A stretch of DNA of 64,000 nucleotides from Moniliophthora roreri. Its lineage: Eukaryota > Basidiomycota > Agaricomycetes > Agaricales > Marasmiaceae. Position numbers and translations under genes: made by a program. The first letter of the stretch is position 1. Every line of letters starts with the position of its first letter. The DNA is taken from NCBI GenBank assembly GCA_001466705.2, contig LATX02000230.1:124001-188000 (forward strand). Direction: 5' to 3'. Under the pieces are notes generated by a model. The model had not been told where the DNA came from. It searched no databases and saw only the letters and a program-made list of their open reading frames with translations. Below are positions 55,807 through 64,000 of this stretch, piece after piece.

Positions 55807-57709
55807 ATGAACTCACTCTCAGTGTACTACATTCTCGCAGCGTTTATCATCGTATCTCTGCTCTACACAAAGAAATTCAGCTCAGACCCCTTGAGCCGAT
55901 TCCCTGGTCCAGCGCTAGCCAGGTGGACTTGGATGTACCGGGCCTATTATGATAGCGTGGTGGGGGGTAGGTGGCTTTTCCACCTCCAGAATCTTCACGA
56001 AAGATATGGTTGGTTTTAGTTCATTACTCCCTAATTTCTACGATAGTCACGCGGCTCATTCATCAGGTCACGTCGTGAGGGTTGGGCATAATGAGGTATT
56101 ACGATTACATATCTGCCCGCCTGAACATTTCCTCAGCACCTGTACTAGCTTCATTTTTCGGACCCCCTTGCATACCCCGACATCTACGCTACTAATCTGC
56201 GTAAGGATCCTCACCTTTACGAGGCCCTCGAGTTCGGTTTAGTCCCGAATACTTTCTCAACAACCAATCCTAAAGACCATGCAGTGATGAGGTCCATGTT
56301 GGGATCATTCTTCTCTAGGAAAGGCGTGCAAAAACTTGAGCATGTCATACAGGAACGCGTAAGTGTCTTACAAGCATACCCAGCGTCTTGTTCAACTATT
56401 CGATCAGGTTGACAAACTCGTCTTACAACTCGCAAAGAACCACAAAACCGTCCCGGCCGACATGTATTGCGCCTTCCGCTGTGTTACCTTGGACATCATC
56501 ACCCTCTACACCCTCAGAACGAGTCTGGATGCCACATCGTACCCTTCATTTCTGCATCCCGCGCTACTTGATATCGACATGGCTATGCCAAAATTATGGT
56601 CTCTGAAGCATATGGTCACCGTCAAGCGAGTCCTTGAATGTCTCCCGATGTGGCTGGCAGTACTTGTCGCCCCCTCTTCGAAGCCTATATTGAAAGCGCA
56701 AGCAGAGATCGCCAAGCTAGTCGATATAGCTTTGCAAGATTCTCGGGACTACGACCCCGACTCTGACATTGACCTAAACGTATTCCATACCCTCATCAGG
56801 AACGCCCGCGATGAGGGGAAAAGGACGCAAGGGCAGTCGAATCGGGTGACAAAGGAATGGCTAGTCGCTGAGGGATCGACTTTACGGGTTGCCGGAAGTG
56901 ATACCGTTGGAAATGCATGCACCATTGGCGCTCGTTGTCTCGTTCGGGACGATAGGGTACGCGCCAGGCTCGTGGATGAGCTGGAGACGGCATGGCCGGA
57001 CAAAGGGATTCCAATGCCATTAAAACGTCTGGAGAAGCTACCCTACTTGGTAAGTATGATGATCGCTGGAGCGCTCGTCAAACTGACTTCGATTACCATA
57101 TTAGACTGCCGTTATCAAGGAAAGCCTGCGCTTGTCGTTTGGGACTGCTACCCCAATGAACAGAGTTGTCCCTGATTCGGGCGCTGTCATCGCTGGCCAT
57201 CCTGTTCCTCCGGGAGTGCGTGTATCGCTCATCTTCGTCTCTTTCTCATACACTCCAGTTGATCAGAATTACTGCAGACGATCGTTTCGATGGCAAATCC
57301 CTTCGTCCATATGAACTCGGAGATTTATCCCGAACCAACGCGTTTCTACCCCGAACGATGGTTGGAAGACCACGATCACTCATTAGATCGATATCTTGTA
57401 TCATTTGGGAAAGGAAATCGTTCTTGTCTCGGGATCAAGTAAGTCGGTCACTGCTTAGACAACTTGACGTTGTCGTTGACTGTATCCGCCTTTAGTCTTG
57501 CATGGTCGGAATTATATCTGACTCTAGGGAATGTGTTTCGCAAGTTGAATTTGAGCAGTGATAGTGACTTGATGTGCGTCTTAGATGGTATAAATAACTT
57601 ACGATATACTAATTGAATGAACGCCAGGTCGGAAGCGCAGTTTAAGGAGTTCTTCGTGCCGATATATCAAGGGGAGGTCTTGAATGCTACTGTAACTGAG
57701 CGACTGTAG
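55807..57709 (+). CDS. Cytochrome P450 monooxygenase 1, 8 exons (~504 aa)
   Basis: Exons 55807-56008, 56067-56095, 56149-56358, 56408-57049, 57105-57215, 57278-57438, 57496-57573, 57628-57709 keep one frame. An N-terminal helix (VYYILAAFIIVSLLYT) anchors it in the ER, followed by a proline hinge (PLSRFPGPALARW). The I-helix oxygen motif is AGSDT (309-313), ExxR is KESLR (E367, R370), PERW lies at 423-426, and the heme loop FGKGNRSCLG has Cys448 as the thiolate ligand. It oxidises a small lipophilic substrate with electrons from P450 reductase; the substrate cannot be read from sequence. Intron positions match the second gene exactly, so the two are tandem duplicates. No lesion seen. Confidence 0.88.
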
Positions 57710-58024
57710 CGCTCAATTAGCGCTTTGTACTTGTACCCGGTTTGCGTGTCTGAATATGTGTCATAAGATTTACCGACTAGCCACAGAGAACTCAGAGGGC
57801 TTGCTCAATAACCACGTTATCTGCTATGAGTAAGTCTCGCTTGGTGGAGTAGCCTCGTAATATTTTGTTTCAACTGCGTTCTGTGCTCACCAATTCAGCG
57901 TCGCCTTCAATAATGTTACGACTCCCTTCGGCATGGCAAGCCTCAGTAAGTGATCCGAATTCTTACCTTTCTTTTTGCAGTCTTCATAATTTACGATATG
58001 TGTGCCACTTACGAGCCAGACAGG

Positions 58025-58031
58025 TATATAA
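58025..58031 (+). promoter_or_regulatory. TATA box of P450 gene 2
   Basis: GGTATATAAGG with TATATAA at 58025-58031, 45 bp upstream of the ATG at 58076. Confidence 0.5.
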
Positions 58032-58075
58032 GGCTGCGACTTGGTCGATTTCTCTCACACTTCACTTCTAACTCT

Positions 58076-59996
58076 ATGGGAAATTCTGAAGCTTATACCC
58101 TCGCCGGGTTGACCCTCACTGCTCTCCTCCTTACGAGGCTCCTTTTCCCAGACCCTTTGGATCGCTTTCCAGGCCCAGTTCTGGCGAAATGGACATGGTT
58201 GTACCGAGCCTACTATGACATCGTAGTTGGTGGCGGATGGCTCTCTCATCTCCATGAGCTCCAAAAAAAATACGGACCGTTCGACCATTCACATTTTACT
58301 TAAACATATTTGACTCAAGAAGCTTGTCCTTCAGGCCCAGTCGTCAGGGTTGGTCGCAATGAGGTACGGGTTTCGACAGCCTGTGATGTATTCAGTCTTG
58401 AGAAATTCGTTTCGCAGCTGCATTTCACCGACCCCGTTGCTTATGCCGAGATTTACAATTCACCGACAAAAATGCTTAAGGATCCCAATCTTTATTCTGC
58501 CACATTTGATTTTGGTCTCCCGCCAAACATCTTTTCAGTGATAAACCACCGGGAACATTCTGAAATCAAATCACTGTTTTCGTCCTTCTTCTCTAGAAGG
58601 GGTGTTCTCAGACTCGAAAGCATCATCCAGGAGTGCGTAAGTAAAACTCCGACAACCTCTTGTAGTCTGTATAGTCACAGCTACTCGCAGATTGACAAGC
58701 TCATAACACAACTCCTAAAAAACCACAAGACTTCCCCAGCCAACATGAATCATGCATTTCGCTCCCTCACCCTGGATGTCATCACTCGTTACTCTCTGCG
58801 AACAAGCCTGGATGCTACCTCTTTCCCTTCCTTTCGTCACCCCGAAGTTCTCGCTGTCGACGAGACCATGGCAGTATCCTGGATTCTCAAACATTCGACG
58901 GTAATGAAATATCTTGCTCTGAGCCTTCCAAATTGGCTAGCAATTCGTATCTCACCGGCATCAAAACCTAGATTTGAAATGCAAGCGGAGATCGAGAAGC
59001 TGGTTGATAAAGCCATCCAGGACTCGCGTCACGGCTCGGGGGAGGGCGAGGACGACGTCGACTCGGATTTAAACGTCTTCCACACCCTTCTCAGGAACGC
59101 TCGCGTGGAGGGCAAGCTGAAGCAGCCGAGTCGGGTGACGAGGGGATGGCTGGTTTCTGAGGGATTGACGCTTCGGGTTGCCGGAAGTGATACAGTCGGA
59201 AACGCATGCACTATTGGGGCTCGTTGCCTCGTTAGGGATGATAGGGTACGTGCTAAGCTCGTGGAAGAACTAGAGACGGCATGGCCAGATAAAGACCTCC
59301 CAATGCCTTTGGAACGTCTGGAGAAATTGCCATACCTGGTCAGTACAGATATCAATAAGTTGTTTTCCAGTATAATAATGGTCCTATCTAGACCGCTGTT
59401 ATCAAGGAAAGCCTCCGCTTGTCGCACGGGGTTGCCACTCCATTGACTAGAGTGGTTCCCCACACAGGCGCTATCATTGCGGGCCAAACAGTGCCTCCTG
59501 GAGTAGGTGTATCATACACCTAGTGATTTCCACACATATTCCCTGACTCGTATCTGATTTTCTATAGACAATCGTTTCAATCGCAAACCCCTTCGTCCAC
59601 ATGAGCGCAGATATCTTTCCGAATCCTACCCGGTTCCGCCCTGAAAGATGGCTCGAGGACAAAGATCATTCATTAGATAAATACTTGGTCTCGTTCGGGA
59701 AAGGTCCTCGTGCTTGTCTCGGAATCAAGTGGGTTGCTGTGAATTTCCTTTGCGTCCCATCCAACACTGACAACGTTTCAGCCTTGCATGGTGCGAATTA
59801 TATATGATAATGGGAAACGTATTCCGCAAAATCGACTTCCGCAGTGACAATGATCTGTGGTACGTTGTATTTTTCTGCCCGACCACACCTAACTAAGCAA
59901 TTGAATGTCAGGTCGCAAGTCCAGTTCGAGGAGTACTTTGTGCCGCTCTACAAAGGGGACGTGTTGAGTGCTACCGTTAGTGAACGAAGGTCGTAA
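58076..59996 (+). CDS. Cytochrome P450 monooxygenase 2, 8 exons, first donor site not GT (~509 aa)
   Basis: Exons 58076-58274, 58335-58363, 58418-58636, 58691-59338, 59392-59502, 59568-59728, 59782-59859, 59912-59996. The protein has an anchor helix (LAGLTLTALLLTRLL), the hinge PLDRFPGPVLAKW, AGSDT (313-317), KESLR (E371, R374), PERW and the heme loop FGKGPRACLG with Cys452. It is the tandem paralog of the gene at 55807, with the same intron positions. The expected intron-1 donor, TAC G|GT in gene 1, is TAC G|GA here; a GT four bases later would shift the frame. Unless a GA-AG intron is tolerated, the message reads KKYGPFDHSHFT and stops. All other splice sites and active-site motifs are intact, so loss of function, if real, is recent. 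Confidence 0.82.
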
Positions 59997-61515
59997 GGCG
60001 CCTAGATAGGCGCTAATTGATTAGATTACAATTCAGCCTCGCAGATAGCGTACCCTTGTCCTAACCACCACAATCCACGTAGTTGGCATGCTTCCTCGGC
60101 TTCAGCCCCCACTGAACCCCGCGGGCTACTAACATGGGGCCTGCTATCCTCCACGAGGGCAGCACCCTCGGTTCAGGCGTGCCGTACGTCTGGAAAATGG
60201 GCGGCTCTGCCCGTGTACGATGTTGCCCAGTTCAGTGGCAAGAGTCGTTTAATCAAATGTGAATGAAGCTGCCTGCCTTTGAATATCACAGATGCTGCAT
60301 AGGACCCAAGGTTGTATAAGAAGGCTTGAGTGAAGTCACCGAATGAATGAATGGACGTTGAAAAGAAGAGTAAGAAGTCATTTGACAACTGCCATAGTCA
60401 GTAATACCACGACTCACCATTCCAAAGTCCGGTACCGGCGACCACCTTCCCTAGACCTGTCACTGGGTAGAAGTTCGAAATGATGAGTAACAGCCCAGGC
60501 CTGTGACAATATCTCGTCGAACTCTGTCCCGGCTCCGGTTGTTCTCTGAGTCCTATTCCCCGTTTCACTAGGCAAAAAAATTCGTTAATTGTGATGACCC
60601 AAGTGATGTGGCTACCCAAAATTAAGCCGTCGAGGCTCTATCAGAAGATCGTTCCGGGAAGGATAGAACCAAAATCTAGGGTAAATGCGGTTAAAAACGA
60701 CTAGGAAGTGATTCGAAAGAAACCTCGTCAAACTATCTGATACCCCGTGTTTGATCCAGGTCGAGTAACTTGACCAACCCATTTGGGTGATGTGCAATGT
60801 TTCTAGACAAGGCGAGAATCGTGTCATTCAATCTCTGGAATGAGTCCAGAATTTTTTGTTGGGCGAATGTGAACAACCCACCGCAAGTAATACCGGAATT
60901 AAGGGTCTCTGATCAGAGCTCCGCTAGAGAAGAAGGCGAGTCGTGTTGATGACAGGCTAGAACACTCGGAGCAGCGGGAGCGTCAATAGCTTCGGGTAAA
61001 TTGGAGTCGCAAAGTTTGGATGTCCGCCAAGTCTGGGACCGCTCCACCACGCACCGTTTATTTTTCGCCCACGGAAACATATCCCCACAACGATACGGTC
61101 TGCACGTTCCCTTATCACGGTCAATTACGTGCTCCCGTCCAAGGCCTACCCAAGACCAAAAGTGCGATTTTCTCGGGCTCAAAAGGACAGGGACTTGAAT
61201 GACCCTTTGACAATCTAGGCGAGTAACATTGATTCCCGATATAGAAGATAACATCTAGTTTGGTCTACAACGATAATGATAAATATGACAAACCTGTGTC
61301 GAACAAATGTGGGGTCAGTGGGGTCGCCTATGTACATGAAAGAACATGACTTTATACCCCACTCGGAGCGAGAACAGTTCTTATTAACTTCGTTGATTGA
61401 TCTTCGTTAGTGGCAGCCCATTCAGAGAGTCTCCCAAACACTTCCTTGTTCCGGATGCTGTTTCTGTGAACAGATGTGAGAACTCGGAATTGCAATGGCG
61501 ATGCTGCTATAAATA
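59997..61515. other. Intergenic, no supported gene
   Basis: GC-richer at 60050-60230 but without a recognisable ORF. The minus-strand ORF 60913-61254 has no domain. The right end is the 3' flank of the uridine-phosphorylase-like gene. Confidence 0.4.
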
Positions 61516-63127
61516 TCAAGACAGACTGACGTCGAGGGGGATAGTCATTTGACAAAGCGCTTCGAGCACTCCCTGTATGACAAAGAACGCGTCAAGTTGT
61601 GTAGTCATAGACATTGGATAGCTTCCGGTCCCCACCTTTCCGGTCCAATGTTCCAATTCGTTCACTTGCTCGGGTGTGATGAAGTCCCTCGAAGACCGAG
61701 CTGCGAATATCATCTGAGCGGCAGACACTCGTATTTTGGCGTCTGGTGACGCCAAGGGAGCAGTCGGCTCTAAAGTGGCAGTGGCGTGAGAAGGGGTGGA
61801 TGTAGGTAAGACGGGACTGGTCGTCAAGGGAGCCGTCAGAGCTTGCTGCGCCCCAATTCTCCTTCCCCAGCACGCGGCCAAGTGATAGAGATGATGAGTT
61901 TCCATCTGGGAAACAAAGATGAACTCAACAATACCAAACTTGTGAATGTTAACGACATCTTACCTCGAGGGTTACCACGTCAGGGACCTTGAGCAAATCT
62001 TCAATAACATGCTCATTATGATCAGGAAAGGCAGTCTGCCTTCCTTGTGAGGAGTAAAAACTGAATTCGATCAGAAGTACGTGAGTCATTTCAGGCTCAA
62101 TCAATTGAGGGATGTATTAGGCAAACCTGTCGGCTGAAGCATTGACTATATCCGCCAAGATTTGGGTTTCCGAATTGTTCGGTTTAGCTGCTTCGAGTGA
62201 TTGTTTGAGCTGGCAGGCCAGGGTCAGTCGGCATCCTCGTCCAATGAGATGGAGTGTACCTGTGCATGAAGTTCCGTATCACCGTAGACCTATTTTGAAT
62301 TGACATGATTGGAGGTATGGTAATGGTATGCGGCACTCACGAGCTTGCTGATTCGATAGGGAGGCTCCTGGCTTGCCTCTGGATTCAGGAAATCAAAGTC
62401 GACGTTTCGGGTGACGGCGACGCAAGCTTTAGGTACCACTACAGTCCCAACGGGGGCGTTGATTAGGCAGCCGCAAGATCCTAGACTGTGGATCACCGCC
62501 GAATTACGAATTAGAGGGTTAGGGTTGCACGTCAGATTGGCGGTGAGAGGAATGTTTGGACGTCAAGGTAATCATACGTCAAAAGATGGTCTGGACTCAA
62601 ACTAGATGTGCGCTCACCGAACGACAAGCATATCTCCACTCAAGCACTCTCTCACCTCTCTAACGAAGAAATCCATATTAGGTGCACCCATTCCAATGCT
62701 CAGAACCGTGATCGGCGTTCCCTTGTACCGACCGGTAATGGTGAGGAATCCGCGCTCTGATTCGAGCGTGAAAGGCTTTGGAGTTTCATCGAGAAACTTG
62801 GCAATAATACGAGCACGAGATGGTGAGCCGACGGTGACCTAAATAAATAAGAAGTCGAGGGTAACTCTAGGTTAAAATTGAGAGGGCGAAATCAACGCAC
62901 GATTCTGTTCGCTACCTCCCCTGGTCGCAATCCAAGATGATATACTCGCAAATCTGCTGTTCGAGGGAAGTCTGAGTGTCATTTTGTGTTGATAGCGATA
63001 TTCCCAAGGATGAATGTCAGAAGCACAGATTTGAGCGTAACGATTGATTAGTCTGATCAGTGATTATTCAGATGGTCGTTGATAGAAAATCCTAAAACTT
63101 ACTAGCATCTTTCAAAGTATTCTTCAT
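61516..63127 (-). CDS. Uridine phosphorylase-like nucleoside phosphorylase, 9 exons (~268 aa)
   Basis: Exons 63103-63127, 62901-62971, 62618-62838, 62341-62485, 62260-62289, 62127-62209, 61974-62058, 61636-61905, 61516-61572 keep one frame. The product starts MKNTLKDANFPRTADLRVYH and follows the PNP/UDP family: GEVANRIVTVGSPSRARII (phosphate-binding loop), ESERGFLTITGRYKGTPITV, LSIGMGAPNMDFFVREV, LGSCGCLINAPVGTVVVP, and VVTLEMETHHLYHLA, whose E-x-E/M-E segment binds the ribose. It should cleave uridine with phosphate to uracil and ribose-1-phosphate for pyrimidine salvage in the cytosol. The intron before LGSCGC is 132 bp, twice the usual size, and could hide an alternative acceptor. Subtype (uridine versus related nucleosides) is inferred. 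Confidence 0.82.
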
Positions 63128-64000
63128 AGTATCAGTGAGGAATAAGAGATTAATCAGATGAGGGATTGGTCGTTGCTCAATGTTGTCCGGTCAACGTCGG
63201 GGACGACCACGCTGATTACGATGATGAGTAAGCGAATATCCGGGCTCGGGCCGACTTCTGGCCGAAGCCATTTCTTTACTCTCTCCTTACCACCACCACC
63301 ACCATCTTCGTCAAACTTCGGCCATCGCTTTTTTTTTGCGCCGTTTACCAAAGCTATAGTCACCGTGATAGCAGATTATCTCAAAGACAAAATAGGTTTA
63401 GCGCCGTGTGTCCCAAATATTCCAAGAATGCCCTCTGTCCTTTTCTCGCTTGTTTCAGAGTTCCTAACAACGGCCCAAGCGTTGTGCAGAATTCAGGAAG
63501 CGGAGAAAGCATAATAACGGGAGAAGATGATCTATGGAACCGTTGACCTGCCGTTGACAGGTTGAACAAGGTTTATGCATTTATGACTTGGCTTTTTCCC
63601 AGAATGTGCTTCTCGATCACACATAGACCTCGCGTGGATTTTCCATCTTCTATACAGGGTCAGTCACCTCGGTTATCTTTTTTTTGCAGAAATCTGGCAC
63701 CCAGTAGCCACCCTTTCGGAAGGTGGACGGTATTTTGACAAATCTTCAGATACCGTCGCCTCTGGATTCCCATGGAGAGATGAAGCATTTCCACCGAAAG
63801 TCACGTCAGAGCAAGTTCTCTATGACCATGCCATGTGAGCCAACAGTCCTCTCTACAAGCAGGACCCTCGAAGCCTGGTGACCCTTACATATGTGGTTCG
63901 CTTTGTTCTTTTGTCTTTCCGACTCGCTCGTGACTTCTTTTTTTCCCGACCAGGACATGAACTGCGACAATTATCCAGTAGCTCGGAACTTTCTCGAGTT
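63128..64000. other. Right edge, no complete gene
   Basis: Starts with the promoter side of the uridine-phosphorylase-like gene. Near 63681-63689 a T-run plus CAG (TTTTTTTTGCAG) looks like an acceptor followed by about 145 bp that could be an exon of a gene running off the window (plus strand, ...GGACGGTATTTTGAC...). The frame is not certain. Confidence 0.3.

Noticed and set aside
55807..63127. A secondary-metabolite gene cluster
   Set aside because: Two P450s and a nucleoside phosphorylase without any core synthase, transporter or regulator do not make a cluster.
63158..63514. 118-codon plus-strand ORF next to the uridine-phosphorylase-like gene
   Set aside because: Low-complexity proline run and no domain; it covers the probable promoter of the minus-strand gene.
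1..64000. tRNA or rRNA genes
   Set aside because: No cloverleaf-like set of arms with a GGTTCGA-type T loop was noticed by eye. A covariance search would be decisive and could not be run.

Overview
The window reads as nuclear DNA of a mushroom-forming basidiomycete (Agaricomycetes, probably Agaricales). The evidence is: very short GT..AG introns (about 45-70 bp) that break genes into many small exons; families that are expanded in agarics (a DUF6535 membrane protein, multi-pass membrane proteins with a 'RC..VW..RW' signature, an arrestin-like protein with the agaric 'LVTDSW' tail, group-specific P450s); and Ty3/gypsy elements of the chromodomain type. Gene structures were built by hand from splice signals and reading frame, so exon borders are predictions.

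Layout. 0-5 kb: an unrecognised gene (minus strand) whose 5' flank carries a 3.5 kb DNA element with ~390 bp terminal inverted repeats and an 8-bp target duplication. 5-12 kb: gene-poor, AT-rich, with a decayed paralog of the first gene and repeat debris. 12-20 kb: a local family of membrane proteins (an intact 10-exon seven-helix gene, a damaged tandem copy, two small two-helix paralogs on the other strand) plus an orphan SH3 ORF. 20-26 kb: a fold-back element, an agaric-specific gene with a degenerate protein-kinase-like N-lobe, and a DUF6535 gene. 26-38.3 kb: a second copy of the TIR element split by a gypsy chromovirus (28361-36486) with intact 466-bp LTRs and a TGCAG target duplication. 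Three single N characters lie inside this block and it shows signs of mis-joining. 39-50 kb: a small unrecognised gene, an LTR-like repeat, a dead flavin monooxygenase, a second fold-back element, an intact arrestin-like gene, a frameshifted SDR and a dead relative of the kinase-like gene. 51-64 kb: fasciclin/GPI protein, a seven-helix membrane protein, two tandem cytochrome P450 genes and a nine-exon uridine-phosphorylase-like gene.

The strongest signals are in the gypsy element. Its primer-binding site is exactly complementary over 11 nt to the predicted 5' end of its own transcript, which is the arrangement known from Tf1 self-priming. Gag ends on a canonical -1 slippery heptamer (GGGTTTT) that leads straight into protease. 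The in-frame stops that break pol are TGA or TAG, as expected from CGA>TGA and TGG>TAG, and every difference between the two LTRs falls at a CpG site. This points to cytosine deamination, by methylation decay or a RIP-like process, as what killed it.

The cellular genes do not form an obvious pathway cluster. The two P450s are a tandem duplication with conserved exon structure; the second has a non-GT donor at its first intron.
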